Position numbers and translations under genes: made by a program
NCBI GenBank assembly: GCA_029204225.1
Contig: CM055109.1
Coordinates: 22,406,422-22,470,421, forward strand
DNA from: Diphasiastrum complanatum
Taxonomy: Eukaryota > Streptophyta > Lycopodiopsida > Lycopodiales > Lycopodiaceae
DNA: 64,000 nt
Reading direction: 5' to 3'
Notes under the pieces: model-generated
What the model was told of the DNA's origin: nothing
Seen by the model: only the letters and a program-made list of their open reading frames with translations
Database searches by the model: none
Shown: positions 44,481-57,541 of the stretch, one piece after another
Position numbering within the stretch: position 1 is the stretch's first letter
How the letters are laid out: each line of letters opens with the position of its first letter

Positions 44481-45755
44481 CGGCTTTAAAAATGAAAGGC
44501 CAACCGTCCTTTTAAGACCAACCGTATCAAGTGAAATCCAACTTGATATGCTTGCTCATATTTTTCTATACATAATAAATCTATTCCAAACATTTTTTGG
44601 GACAAAGTGTCTTAAAAACTTTGCCTTCCGAATGGTTTTTCGCACATTCATTCACCACTTTAACTTGAGGGCCATATCATGAAACATGCCTTCACGTGAC
44701 ATTTAGTAGATTTTTTTGTGCTTCTTCGAAAGGCAAAGAAACCTTTGAAGGGCCTTGCATCTTGCAAGATTACACCCTTGGGTTTGGGGGTGGAGATCCC
44801 TCGTGCAATACCAACATCATCCCCAACTAAAAACCGTCAAAACCCACAAAGTGCATATCCAAGTAATGAAGCTTGCACAATCAAAAGTTGGCATACACCC
44901 CTCAAAACATGCATGTGTTGTCTCTATTGTGCAAATGATATTCTTTTCAAATCATACCTTTCATATTTGATATCTAATTGACTAGGAAGATACAAGTGTC
45001 CTAGCTATGAGACTAATAGTGAGGGAAAACTTGTAATTTTTTGAAGAAACAAGATCATCTCACTTTGAATATTCATAAAGTTTTCTTTGCTGATAAGCAT
45101 CGTGATTTTTTACTTGTAAGAAACAAACATTTTTTCTCTATAGTTTTTTGTGTATTCCATATATGCTTTTGTTATACGATTCATTATGTCACTACAATGC
45201 CACAAATAAGAAGCAATGAGTAATTTTGATTTTATTTTTTCTTTTAGCAAGCACATAATGCACTTATATTGAAATGGCATTTTTTATGCAAAAACGTACA
45301 ATGTTAGGTACAAAACTAATCCATGACATGAGCACATTGAGACTCCTAGGTTGTCAACAATGTCGTAGTTGGTGTTCAAGCATGTAACTACGTAGTAGGT
45401 AACCAATTCATCCCATTGACCTTGACTAAACTTGAATCTAATAAATAGTGCATGGACGTCTTCAAGCAAAGAACACAACATCCAATGCAATCGGTATCAT
45501 ACTCTTAAAAGTTTATGAACGTAGAAAAGTGTCGTATTTCTTTACTTGATGCATATGCTCCAACCTTGAGAACTTTTTCCACAACTACATTCACAATTTG
45601 ACATCAAGAAAGAAATGGTTGTTTTCAATATATACTCATGCATGGCATAATGCTATGATCTTGTGAAACATCCCAAAGTGTAAGTCTCAAGTGTATATCA
45701 TTTAATAGTCACAATTTTCCCTCATGGTTATGCAAAAGATTGTGGCTCATAATGC

Positions 45756-45756
<1 letters not shown>

Positions 45757-45804
<48 letters not shown>
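45757..45804. repeat. (TA)24 microsatellite
   Basis: Perfect alternating TA run of 48 bp. Confidence 0.95.
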
Positions 45805-45807
<3 letters not shown>

Positions 45808-46715
45808 CTTACTTCATGATAATTGTTGCACCTATTACTAGGTTGGCCTTCTTATTGGTATCTTCTCTCTTGGGTGTTTAACTACTTTATCAGTCAAACC
45901 CATATGTCCTATACTTGATTCTTATGAAGGCAAACCATAAGTATTTTGGCCACAAGCACATTATTTCTTGCGAAAAGTACCAAAGACTAAAATGAAGTAG
46001 ATTGCATTCTTTTTAGTGACAAATAATTTGCTTTGAAAAAAGTATCGGTCTACACACTTTAAGAATTTGGAGTCTTTTACAAAAGCAAACTAGAAAGACT
46101 GGATGTACTTAGAAGAAAGTGCCATATTTGGGATGTGAAATACAACTTGCTAGAACAAGAGATCTAAACAAATTAAAACTAGACAATAAGGCTTCATGAT
46201 TTTTGCTCAAATACCAATTTGAACTAAATTGATCCAAGCAATGATGTCTACATGTGACTCTAATTGACATTCTCCTATATTTTGTCAACAAGCTAACATT
46301 GGCCTTTAAGTGATTGCCATTGTAAGGTGGTACTAAACTGAACAATCAACAGCCACATACTGATCATTCAAGAAAAGCAAATCTCTACAATTTGTTGTAT
46401 CAATGCATGAGTTCTACATTTGGTGGAAGAAACAACAATGAAGCTCATAATTGGTGAATTAAACAAAGGTTCATTTGGGCTACAGATTCCTTGCTTTTAA
46501 TATTTAAACATATAGAAAATTAGTGAGTACAACTAAGGTGATCATAATATTATCCTAAAGTCAAAACTCACTAAGCTAAAAGAAATCAATTAATCATAGA
46601 ACTTCAAGCATGTCTAACTTTTGTTGAATCCACTATCGTTTTATAAGTCTCGTTAATACTCAATAGTAAATTAATTTGTATTTGGGAAATTCGACTTTGA
46701 GGTAAGAGAGGTTGT

Positions 46716-46820
46716 GACATGGGATGATTAGTGACTGGCTGATTTGTAGCATGGGATGATTCATGACTAGTTGATTTGTAACATGGGATGATTAGTGAGT
46801 TGTGACTAGTTGATTGAGAT
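46716..46820. repeat. Three degenerate tandem copies of a unit of about 33 bp
   Basis: CATGGGATGATTAGTGACT-like unit at about 46718, 46750 and 46782, each followed by a GCTGATTTGTA-like stretch. Confidence 0.8.
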
Positions 46821-47837
46821 GCTTATTGTCTCTCTTTTAGCAACAATCATGAAAGTTGCACCTTGTTTGTGGTTTTTATTTTATTTACTAAGCATTTTTT
46901 TCAATCCTGTTGTTTGTGCCTCTATAGAAGGGGATTGGTTTTAACTTTGTGCTTGGACATATGGCCTAGAAGTCATCGTTAAAAAAGAAATTGGTTGAGA
47001 AATTAAAGCCTCCATATATTATCCTTGACAAATGCATGTTTACAAGTGAGCATGTGCTCACGTGCAAGCACAATTTTATCATTCTATAAATCTACTTATT
47101 AATGTGATTCAAACAATTATGTTTGTGACCTAATTCTAGACAAATTATCACTAGTTTATTCGAGCTACACAATTGAATTGAACTTGATTGTTCTATGAAT
47201 ATTGTTTGCATTACACTTCTAAGATTGCTCCAATCATAAAAACCGAATGATATAGCTACTAAACAGAAATAATATATTGACTTCACTCCTCAAGGCTTCA
47301 TTTGTTTTTATTTGAATTATATTGCATGCTTCTGTAAGTTGTGATATCTGCCATCATAAAAACACTAAAAGTTACATAGGTGGTTTTGTACAATGTTTGT
47401 TCTAAATTTAGCTCTATGATTTTTACTTCAACTATTTTGTCCATCTTATCTCTCTTGCCAAATCAAAAGGCTTTTTTGAACCAAACTGCCTAGTTTGTGA
47501 GTCAATTAGGTTTGTTAGCTCTTAACACTCCCTCATATTTAGTTTCTAATTGATCTGATTTATTTTTTAACTACTTGCTCTTCATGGTATCTCTTTTTCA
47601 TTTTTCCATTGTAGTCATGGTGTGAACATGCTGGCTAGCATTTTCTTGTGCTACTTGATCGATGTTCTTTTCTTGTGATTTGTGGACTAATTTAGTCATG
47701 TTGCTTTTTTAATTGTGTTGCTCGTGTATTAGTCAAATGGTTCCACTGATTTTCTGTTGAGTTTGGTAGAAATGCTTTATAAAAACTTTTGTCTTCTAGT
47801 GCAAGATCTACTTGTCAATGGAAGCAGCTTTCTTTGT

Positions 47838-48574
47838 TGTGAAGAATTGAAAAAGATTATCTATGTTAGATATAGGGGTCTTATGTTTTTTACATCAAGC
47901 ATCTAGGTGTAGGATGTTGATAGGAATAAATTTGGCATTGATGGCAAATTATGCATTTCCACTTGTAATGCCACTATTGAGCCAAAATAGAGTAAGAGGC
48001 TAAACACTTGCTAATTAGAGTGTAGACAAGTGTTAAGTTTTTCTTTGATGAATTCCAAGAGGTCCAATAGGATTTAGAGGTGGAACCTTGTGAGGTCCAA
48101 TAGGAAATTGAGGTGTGCTTGAATATAGTCCAATAGAGTTAAGAGGTGCATAGATCAATGATCCAATAGGATCAAGAGCTGACAAAATATGGTCCAATCA
48201 TAGTTAAGCATAGTGATAGCTCGTGGACCTACTAGTATCATTGTACTCCTCATTTTGAATGCAATCGATTTGGTGATTTCATGGATTTTGTGAGTTATTG
48301 GATTTCTAGCTTTCTCTCTCTACCCGAGAGCTCTTGATGCATTTTCTCTCTCAACCCGAGGAGAGCAGCTTGTTTTTACTTAGATTATTTTTTTAATACT
48401 TCCCACACGTGTGAGTGAGAGTTGGAAGTGATTGAATGCATGTAGTAGTGTGTTTTTGCCATAGGATTCAAGATTGATCTTGAATCTCAATCTAGTCTTG
48501 ATCTTGGTGCATCTACACACCTTAGGAGATCACAAGTACATGTAGTGGACACTCCACACGTGTGAAATTCAACA
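47838..48574 (+). repeat. 5' LTR of the full-length copia
   Basis: TGTGAAGAATTGAAAAAG...GTGTGAAATTCAACA. CACACGTGTG occurs twice, at 48404-48413 and 48555-48564, the second almost at the LTR end. Confidence 0.95.
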
Positions 48575-48586
48575 TGGTATCATAGC
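48575..48586 (+). other. PBS of the full-length copia
   Basis: TGGTATCATAGC directly after the LTR; two bases from TGGTATCAGAGC at most. Confidence 0.85.
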
Positions 48587-49330
48587 CTACCTAAGGTTAC
48601 CATGCATTTTGATCCATCTAAGTGAAAAATTTTCATCAATCTTGAGCTAGAAGTTGTCAAGGCCCATTTTCCTAGCTATCTTGTTCAATCTTGGATCAAA
48701 AGAGATCAAAAGGACATTGATTGGGTCTGACCTGGTACTATACGGAATCAGGTGCTCAGAAACGTGTGAGGAACATCCAATTTCAGTTTGGAAGTTCTCT
48801 CTCATGTTTGATCCATTTATCTTGCTTGATAGCTTGTTTTTAAGCTATTTTTGTCTAGTTTCTGTTGCAATCAGTTTCATTCCATTTGGTTGAGCCAATC
48901 AAAAGTTATAAGATTTTGAAGAGGGTTAGGTAGGGCACCTAGACCTGGGTGGACACATTTGGTTTGGTCAAGAGATTGCTTGGTTGATCCAAAATCACAG
49001 CTATATGCTTGCCAATCTCATCTATATGTGATCTAGGCACTCTTTTGAGATCTTAGCCATTTTGTTTCATGCAATATCATTGTATTTGAGTCAAATTTGT
49101 TTTATTAGTGTATTTCACACATGCTAAGAGTGTTAGATCCTAACTTTGCCTATACTCCATCATTTGATGTGAAATAGATCTTGTTTTAGAGAGATTTGAG
49201 TAGCTAGTGAGAATCAATTCACAAATTGTTGTAAGATCTTTCATAGGAGGAGATAGTACTCAATTATTGGATCCTATTGAAAGTGTGTAACAACATTTTT
49301 TGTTCATCATTTGAGTTTTCTTCACTTCAA
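48587..49330 (+). other. Leader of the full-length copia
   Basis: About 750 bp between PBS and gag; no supported gene. An in-frame upstream ATG at 49277 would add 18 residues, but the relative at 39007 starts at the position equivalent to 49331. Confidence 0.7.
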
Positions 49331-52300
49331 ATGTCTTCAATGGGTTCATCCTTGTTGGAACCAAGTGAAAGATTGACCACTTCAAATTATTCAATTTGGA
49401 AAATGAGGATGGAGTCCATCATGATCCTTCAATACGTGATGGACATAGTTCTTGGCCTTGAAGAAGAACCACAAGTTCTTCAAGAGGTTCAAAAATACAA
49501 AAAGAGAGCTAGGATGGCTCTCCACTACATTAAGATGAATGTCTCTAATGAGATATTGAGGGAGATAGGTACTTGTACAACAGCCAAAGAAGCTTGGGAT
49601 TGTCTCAAGACTATCTATGAGGCTAAGAATACCTCTAGGCTTCTCACTCTTAGGAATCAAATCTTTCAAAGTAGCCAAAAGAGTGATGAGAGTGCATCTA
49701 GTTATGTTTTGAGAGTAAAAGATATTCATAGAGAGCTTGCATGCATTGGTGATTCCATCAATCAAAATGAGCTAGTTCAAGTCATTCTCAATGGCTTGAG
49801 AAGTGAATTTGATAACCTTGTCCAATCCTATGCCATTAAGGAGGAGCTACCAAGTTTGGAGGCTCTCCAAAGCGTGCTAATTTCAGAAGAATCAAGACAA
49901 GAGTACAAGCTCTTGAGGATGGACAAGCTCTCTCTCACTCATAATGATGGCAAAGCTCTCTTTGCCAAGGATAAGCACAAAGAGTGGAGCAAGAACCAAC
50001 ATCAACAATCCTCAAGCAAGGACAAAGTCAAATCCAAAGACAAAGATGAGGATCAAGATGATTCCTCTAATGCTTCATCATCCAAGCTCAAGAAGAAGAA
50101 GAAGATCAAGTGCTTTTATTGTGGCAAGAAAGGTCATTATGCCACCAATTGCTTCAAAAAGAAGAATCAACTCAAGCAAGCCAATATTACCAATGAGAAG
50201 GAAGACACTATTGCAAGTGATGGAGAGGGATCTCTTATGGTCTCTAGTTTCTCATCTACTCTTTTCAAGAAGGACGGCCTATGGTATATTGATAGTGGAG
50301 CCTCTTCACATATGTGTAGCTCCAAGGACTCTTTCTCTTCTATTGCACCTTATGATGGAGTGAAGAAATCAATATACACTGCAAATGATTTTGAATGTCC
50401 TATTGAAGGCATAGGGAACATTCCCTTGAAGCTTGCATCCTCTAAAGTTCTTTCTCTCTCTAGAGTTCTTTATGTACCTAAGCTTACCAAGAATCTTATT
50501 AGTGTTGGCCAATTGCTTGATAATGGCCTTGATGTAAAATTCAATGTTGATACTTGCACTATCAAGAAGAATGATGAGATACTTGCATTAGGATCTAGAT
50601 TTGGTGGCATCTATAAACTAGATCCAAATGAGTATGTGAATGCTTGTAATGTTGCTCTTGTGAACAAGCTCTCTATGGAGGAATTATGGCATAGGAGGTT
50701 GGGACATCCCAACTACAAATCCATGCTCTCTATGATCAAAGAGTCCAAAGCTATTGGCTTGCCAAAGTCATTCTCCAAGAAGATCAAGCCTTGTGAGGCT
50801 TGTGCTATTGCTAAATCTCACAAAAAGCCATTTACAAGATCTTCTATCAAAAGCAAGCATCCTTTGGAGTTAATCCACTCGGACGTGCATTTCTCATCAA
50901 CTACAAGCAAGGGAGGAGCCACTTGTTTTGTTACTTTCATTGATGATTACACAAGATTCACTTGGATATATCTTCTTGCTTCTAAATCTATGGTGTTTAA
51001 TCATTTCCTTATTTTCAAAGCTTATGTAGAGAAGCAATTCTCATTCAAGATTAAAGCTCTTAGAAGTGATGGAGGTGGTGAATATATCTCCAATAAATTT
51101 CAAGATTTTTGTGAGCTTGAAGGCATTAAAAGAGAGTTTTCTTGTGCCTACTCTCCATCTCAAAATGGAGTGGCCGAGAGAAAGAATAGATCTCTATGTG
51201 AATGTGCAAAATCTATGAGAATTGAGGCATCTTTGCCCAAAGATTTTTGGGGAGAAGCCATTAATTGTGCAAATTATCTTTGCAATAGGCTCCCACATAT
51301 AGCTCTTGGAGGAAAGTCACCATATGAAATCTTATTTTTGAAGAAGCCTAAGGTTGATCACCTTAGAGTTTTTGGCTGCTTTTGCTTTGTCCATATTCCC
51401 TTGGAAACAAGGAAGAAGGAAGATCCTAGTGCATGCAAAGGGATCATGGTTGGATACTCATCCACCAAGAAGGCCTATAGAGTCTTTATACTCTCTACTT
51501 CTCAAGTTGTTGAAAGTAGAGATGTTGTCTTTCATGAAGATAAACACTCATCATTTGAAGAGGCCGAGATCAAGAAATCTATGGATGCATCATCAATTAT
51601 TGATTTTAAAGACAATCATGATGTGATGGGGTCGAGATTTGAAGAAGACTCTCCTCGGATTTTCTCACCAAGAAGATCCATGAGAGATAGATCCGAGCCT
51701 AAGAGGCTCTCATATGTTGACAAAGGCAAACAAGTGGATCTTGATTCCACTAATTATGTTTTTTATGTCTCTCATGAAGAGCCAAAGAATGTACAAGAGG
51801 CACTCAATACCAAGGAGTGGTATGATGCCATGAAGCAAGAGTATGATGCATTGATCACCAACAATACTTGGGAGCTTGTGGATCCTCCTTCCAACAAGCA
51901 TGTGATTGGTTGCAAGTGGGTATTTCGGATCAAGCTCAATCATGATGGCACCATCAACAAGCATAAAGCAAGATTATGTGCCAAAGGATTTGTTCAAATC
52001 CATGGTCTTGATTATGAGGAGACCTTTGCACCCGTTGCAAAGATGGTGACAATAAGAATTCTTATTTCTCTTGCTTGTTTTTTCAAGTGGAAGCTGTTCC
52101 AATTAGATGTATCCAATGCTTTTCTAAATGGTTATCTTGAGGAGGAGATCTATATGGAACAACCTCAAGGATTCATCAAGGATGAGTCCAAAGTGTGCTT
52201 GCTCTTCAAAAGTCTTTATGGACTCAAGCAAGCACCAAGATCATGGTATTCAAGACTTAACTCTTTTCTTATCTCACTAGGATTTACTCTTAGTGACTAT

Positions 52301-53320
52301 GATCCTTCCATGTATCTAAAGTTTGTTGATAGCAATATTCTCATTCTTCTAATTTATGTTGATGACATTATTCTTTGTGGAAGTTGTATCAAGCTAGTTG
52401 ATGAAACCAAGCTAGCACTTGGATGTAAGTTTAAAATGCAAGATCTAGGAGAGATACATTACATCCTAGGCCTAGAAATTGATTTTTATGAAAATCATGT
52501 CTTTATATGCCAATCTAGATATGCTCATTCTATGTTGAAAAAATTTCATATGGAAAATTCTAAGAGCATAGATACTCCAATGGAGCAAATTGTAAAAGAT
52601 CCTAATAAAGGTGATGAAAGATCCTTTGAGGACATCACACTTTTTAGGAGTCTTGTAGGCTCCTTGATTTGGCTTACAATTACTAGGCCCGATCTTAGTT
52701 TTTGTGTGCACAAATTGAGTCAATTTTTGCAAGATCCTAAGATCCATCATTGGAAGATGGCCAAGAGGATTCTAAGATATGTATCTTCATCTTGTGATTA
52801 TGGTCTACTCTATAAAAGTGAAGATCTATCCATTATTGGCTACTCGGATTCGGACTTTACAAGTGACAAGATGGATCGAAAGTCTATTAGTGCATACACT
52901 ATCTTTCTTGGAGGCAATCTAATATCTTGGCTTTCCAAAAAGCAAGATACTATATCTCTCTCTTCATGTGAGGCCGAGTACAAAGCACTCACTACAACTA
53001 CCAAAGAAGTGCTTTGGATCAAGAGGTTATTAATGGAACTAAAGTGCATCAAGGAGGATGATCTACCAATGATCAAGTGTGATAACATCTCGGCCCAAGC
53101 TCTTGCCAATAATCCCATATTTCATGCAAGAAGCAAGCACATAGAAGTGGCACACCATTTTGTGAGAGAAAAGCTTATTGGAGGAGAAATCTATTTGGAG
53201 CATGTCAACTCGTCCTCTTGTATTGCCGATCTACTCACCAAGCCTTTGAGCAAAAGTGCTTTCATCAAGCATAGATCTAATCTTGGAGTTATATCAAGAT
53301 CAATGCTCAAATCTTCATAG
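49331..53320 (+). CDS. Copia gag-pol polyprotein, apparently intact (1329 aa)
   Basis: Start chosen at MSSMGSSLLEPSERL, which matches the usual gag start. Gag (NYSIWKMRMESIM) comes first. The zinc knuckle CFYCGKKGHYATNC begins at residue 261, protease DSGASSHM at 321, and GAG-pre-integrase ELWHRRLGHPN at about 455. Integrase has Asp518, Asp580 and Glu616. RT has FQLDVSNAFLNG and YVDD at 1009-1012. RNase H has SDSDFTSDKMDRKS, SSCEAEYKALTT and CDNISAQALAN. No stop or frameshift is seen, so it could be autonomous. It reads the same protein type as the young copia at 35039 but from a clearly different family (different LTR). Confidence 0.95.
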   Translation: MSSMGSSLLEPSERLTTSNYSIWKMRMESIMILQYVMDIVLGLEEEPQVLQEVQKYKKRARMALHYIKMNVSNEILREIGTCTTAKEAWDCLKTIYEAKNTSRLLTLRNQIFQSSQKSDESASSYVLRVKDIHRELACIGDSINQNELVQVILNGLRSEFDNLVQSYAIKEELPSLEALQSVLISEESRQEYKLLRMDKLSLTHNDGKALFAKDKHKEWSKNQHQQSSSKDKVKSKDKDEDQDDSSNASSSKLKKKKKIKCFYCGKKGHYATNCFKKKNQLKQANITNEKEDTIASDGEGSLMVSSFSSTLFKKDGLWYIDSGASSHMCSSKDSFSSIAPYDGVKKSIYTANDFECPIEGIGNIPLKLASSKVLSLSRVLYVPKLTKNLISVGQLLDNGLDVKFNVDTCTIKKNDEILALGSRFGGIYKLDPNEYVNACNVALVNKLSMEELWHRRLGHPNYKSMLSMIKESKAIGLPKSFSKKIKPCEACAIAKSHKKPFTRSSIKSKHPLELIHSDVHFSSTTSKGGATCFVTFIDDYTRFTWIYLLASKSMVFNHFLIFKAYVEKQFSFKIKALRSDGGGEYISNKFQDFCELEGIKREFSCAYSPSQNGVAERKNRSLCECAKSMRIEASLPKDFWGEAINCANYLCNRLPHIALGGKSPYEILFLKKPKVDHLRVFGCFCFVHIPLETRKKEDPSACKGIMVGYSSTKKAYRVFILSTSQVVESRDVVFHEDKHSSFEEAEIKKSMDASSIIDFKDNHDVMGSRFEEDSPRIFSPRRSMRDRSEPKRLSYVDKGKQVDLDSTNYVFYVSHEEPKNVQEALNTKEWYDAMKQEYDALITNNTWELVDPPSNKHVIGCKWVFRIKLNHDGTINKHKARLCAKGFVQIHGLDYEETFAPVAKMVTIRILISLACFFKWKLFQLDVSNAFLNGYLEEEIYMEQPQGFIKDESKVCLLFKSLYGLKQAPRSWYSRLNSFLISLGFTLSDYDPSMYLKFVDSNILILLIYVDDIILCGSCIKLVDETKLALGCKFKMQDLGEIHYILGLEIDFYENHVFICQSRYAHSMLKKFHMENSKSIDTPMEQIVKDPNKGDERSFEDITLFRSLVGSLIWLTITRPDLSFCVHKLSQFLQDPKIHHWKMAKRILRYVSSSCDYGLLYKSEDLSIIGYSDSDFTSDKMDRKSISAYTIFLGGNLISWLSKKQDTISLSSCEAEYKALTTTTKEVLWIKRLLMELKCIKEDDLPMIKCDNISAQALANNPIFHARSKHIEVAHHFVREKLIGGEIYLEHVNSSSCIADLLTKPLSKSAFIKHRSNLGVISRSMLKSS

Positions 53321-53324
53321 ATAA

Positions 53325-53338
53325 TTTTTTAGGAGGAG
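53325..53338 (+). other. Polypurine tract of the full-length copia
   Basis: TTTTTTAGGAGGAG directly before the 3' LTR start at 53339. Confidence 0.8.
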
Positions 53339-54075
53339 TGTGAAGAATTGAAAAAGATTATCTATGTTAGATATAGGGGTCTTATGTTTTTTACATCAAT
53401 TATCTAGGTGTAGGATGTTGATAGGAATAAATTTGGCATTGATGGCAAATTATGCATTTCCACTTGTAATGCCACTATTGAGCCAAAATAGAGTAAGAGG
53501 CTAAACACTTGCTAATTAGAGTGCAGACAAATGTAAAGTTTTTGTTTGATGAATTCCAAGAGGTCCAATAGGATTTAGAGGTGGAACCTTGTGAGGTCCA
53601 ATAGGAAATTGAGGTGTGCTTGAATATAGTCCAATAGAATTAAGAGGTGCATAGATCAATGATCCAATAGGATCAAGAGGTGAAAAAATATGGTCCAATC
53701 ATAGTTAAGCATACTGGTAGCTCGTGGACCTACTAGTATCATTGTACTCCTCATTTTGAATGCAATTGATTTGGTGATTTCATGGATTTTGTGGGTTATT
53801 GGATTTCTAGCTTTCTCTCTCTACCCGAGAGCTCTTGATGCATTTTCTCTCTCTACCCGAGGAGAGCAGCTTGTTTTTACTTAGATTATTTTTTGAATAC
53901 TTCCCACACGTGTGAGTGAGAGTTGGAAGTGATTGAATGCATGTAGTAGTGTGTTTTTGCCATAGGATTCAAGATTGATCTTGAATCTCAATCTAGTCTT
54001 GATCTTGGTGCATCTACACACCTTAGGAGATCACAAGTACATGTAGTGGACAGTCCACACGTGTGAAATTCAACA
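53339..54075 (+). repeat. 3' LTR of the full-length copia
   Basis: 737 bp, same ends as the 5' LTR; both CACACGTGTG palindromes are kept. Confidence 0.95.
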
Positions 54076-54080
54076 TTTGT

Positions 54081-57000
54081 CGTGTTACCTTGCTATTTGC
54101 CTTTCATCTTCTTTGTTTGAGCTGGCAGATTTATTTGGTTGGGTCTTAACTTCTATAGTACCAATTACACTAACATGATTTGATTGGTAACTAGGTTAGT
54201 GAACTTTTTCGTCCTTTCTAATTGTTAATTTATGATGTGAGGTTCAATTTTTTGTTTGATGTTTTGATGTAGCTGGTGATATCTTACTTCAATGTTCGTT
54301 TGGTCAATGTGTACTTTTCTTTATATAGCTTTGTTGAATGTTGCGCTTAAATTTTGTTTAGATCAAAGTGATTCCTACAAATTGGTTTCTAGATAACCTA
54401 ATATCATCAAAATTCCAAATAAAGCATGTCTCTGTTGTGTAAATCATCTTGGATATGACTCATATGTCAAAGAACTGCCAATTTCTCCAAGAGTTGTGAA
54501 TATATTGACTGAGAAAGTGTGGCCTTCCCCAAAACAAATAATTCTACTACAACATGCTAAGACCTCCAAAAGATCATATCTTGTTAAGTGTACAATGAAA
54601 TAACCTTTAATGGTGATTAATCATTTGGTGCGGTAGCCTACTTGAACATGAAAGATCTAGACATCTAAGTCGCATGGATTTGGTCTTAATCACATTCACA
54701 TTTGAACCTCTTGACAAAAATTGGTACTGAAGCCTACATCAAGGTATGGAATTACGATTATCTTCAAAAGAAGACATGAACAATAAAGGAGAACCAATGG
54801 ATAGCCTTAGGAAACAAGATTTGGAACATTTACATTCTTTGATTGCTGGTGAAGAGAAGTGAGATCCATCAATTGTTTGCAGTAGGATTTTATGTTCCAT
54901 CGATCTTCTTCCAAAAGATTTTAATTTTCAGATGGCTATGACATTTTGAAATTGTGATGGCAAATGTTTGTTGATTCCTTGACTTGCAAGGTGTGAAAGC
55001 TATAAATGAATGCTCAAAATTGTTGGCACCTTATCGAATGAGCATCCCAATCGTAATTTACATAGGCCAGGTCTTTTGGCTTGCTATAGTGGTAATGAGT
55101 GATTTTGCTATGTCAATTCCTCTAGATGCACACAATGGTCATAAATGTTCAATCTTTACTTAGTCAGTTAAATATGATAATTGCTAGTTTTCTTCTTTCG
55201 TGATGTCCTCACAGGTATAGAAACTTTTCAGCATATGCAAATATGCCATAGCTAGGTGCACGCTGAAACCAAGAAGTCATAAAATTAGCCCATACATTTT
55301 CAAGTCACTCCATTAATGATGCTTGCATGTCCAATAGAATGAGATACCTAAGGCTAAAACAAGCAAGGCCTCTAATTTAGAAAGCAGTACTATATTGACT
55401 TATTCCTTTCACCAGCAACCAATGTCAGCATCCAGTGTCTACCATATATTTGTGCTCTTAGAAAATAATGAAGTACCTCATTGCTAAAACCTTGACCTTG
55501 CAATTGTAGCCAAAAGTTTACCATCTTGCAGTCATTTCTTGGTACTTTTCTATTTATGCGTAGCAGATTATGTCGTAGCAATTCATCAAGTGCCTCCAAA
55601 AAGTCTGATTCACCCAAACAATAGGTCCTTTGACCTACTGGCCTAGCCTGCGAGATTGTGCAGAATATTCAGCTACATACTATAGAAGTCATAATAGACC
55701 CGAAGATGTCGAGAAGGCGGCATAGGAGTAGAGGCCTGGACATCCCTAAAATAAAGACTAGTAGTATATGCAATAGGTAACTAGTCAAACAAAGACGAAA
55801 TACTAGTGACAAGATTATAGATAAGTGTTGAAAGGCGAGGCAAGGCACGATGCAAAGTTGAATAAAGTGAGGATCAAGCTTACAAGCCCAAGTAGCATAA
55901 GTCAGCTGAGCATGACTCTTACCAAGCACAATATTAACAAGGGGCTCAAGCTGAAACCCCAAAATTGGTGCGGATAAGCTCTTAACCAAATTCGGTGTTT
56001 GTCCAGCGAATTGTTCCAATTGTTCATTTCATTAACTAGCAAATCTGTAAGTAGATCAGCAAAGGAACCGTTCCCTCGAGCCTTGCATTATCCTTGGCCA
56101 TTTATTGATAACGTAAAACAAGAAATAGCTTCAATTAGTTTACAGATTCCGAAAGCCTCAACCAAAAGTGAAAATAACTATGGCCTGATAAACCGACTGA
56201 TTTCATCTCAGTAAGATAATTCACTTTACCAACCAATTTCATTTTAATCAATAACCGACAGATTTTGACAAAATCGAAATAATTACGATCCTTTCAAAAT
56301 TTTATGTAGCTGGGATTTTTGAATTCCGTTCAATATGGACCGAAACAATAAAAATCGATTTCCATCATCGAATTTTTGGTTTCACTGTTCAATCCATATC
56401 GAATTGATTTCAAAACATCCAGCATGCATCAGAATCGCATGCAGTGATTTACAAAAAAATTGATTTTTTTACGTAAACTACCTAACTGAACTGAAAAATC
56501 ATTTTTGAACTGCTTCTTACCAAACTATACTCATGCATGAAATTTAACTAATCAAAATACTGTAACACTCAGTACCATGTTCCCAAACATGCAAAGTGAC
56601 CCCAAAATGACTTTTTCACAAAGGACATGCACACTACTACTTCACTTTTTGACATGCAATTAGAACATTTCGAAAATTTTGCAAATTTTGAACTAAAATT
56701 TGTCAAAACTTCCAACCTTTGGCTACAGAGCACCAGATTTGTCGTTGTAAAGCACAGCACAGTTCGAAGTGTGCAATCATCTTAATGGACCAAAGACACG
56801 AGCTACAAGACAACTATTGAGTGAATTGACATTCATATTTAGTGCTACTCAATATTACACTCAAACAATCACCCCTTATTTTTAAAAGCAAATTGACAAC
56901 TTTTTGATCATTACAAAACATATTCCAAAATGCATTAGATCTCATTAATAAAGTATCTTTGACTACACCTCATTCCTTGAGTTCATGGCTAATAGTCCCA

Positions 57001-57541
57001 TTTTCTATCCACCATGAATCTAAAGCATTAATGCTAAATATCATCATTAAAAGACACGCTCAATCATAATCATAACCGATCAAATTTGATCTAGACTATT
57101 GAATATTAGCAAAGCTACATGAGGTGTCCCAGTCCAATCCAACGGCCCCGTAGGGTCCAATAAGTCAAGTATAACCAATAACAATCATCGAAACCGTCGA
57201 ATGAACCACATGGACTCACTCTACCATTACCAGGTTTTCCCCCATGGCAGAGTCTGGTTAGGTCCATAACTAGGGACAATACTCCCCATGGCAACACAAT
57301 TGGCTACATTGTGGATGACAACATGTTCAATGTACAACATTGGACAAGCAATCCAATGATTGTATTTTCGAATCTCAAACAAAGCACTACAGTCCAATAA
57401 TCCAGAGCTAGTTTCAGTAATCCTAGATGAATTTCTCGACTACCCAAGAAGTAAATCCCTTAGAAGACTGTGTGAAAAACAATCGCCAATAGCCAAAAGC
57501 TCATAGCATCAAAGGAAAATAAAAGACACCAGTCCACTGAT
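54081..57541. other. No gene supported
   Basis: AT-rich spacer. Open stretches on the minus strand at 55390-55617 and 55669-56019 have plausible codon content but no domain I recognise; they could be exons or chance. Confidence 0.4.

Larger units (their letters stand above)
44481..47832. other. No gene seen
   Basis: AT-rich spacer with an AT microsatellite and a short tandem repeat, listed separately. Confidence 0.5.
47838..54075 (+). mobile_element. Full-length Ty1/copia retrotransposon
   Basis: 6238 bp with LTRs of equal length (47838-48574 and 53339-54075, 737 bp each), PBS, one open polyprotein, purine tract, and matching target duplication TTTGT at 47833-47837 and 54076-54080. About 16 LTR differences by eye (near 2%) make it older than the copia at 34343 but still apparently intact. 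It is the master-like copy for the fragments at 1-1547, 18229-20518 and 32121-33612. Confidence 0.97.

Noticed and set aside
55669-56019. 116-codon minus-strand frame
   Set aside because: Hydrophobic and open, but no recognisable motif, partner exon or promoter; left as possible chance.
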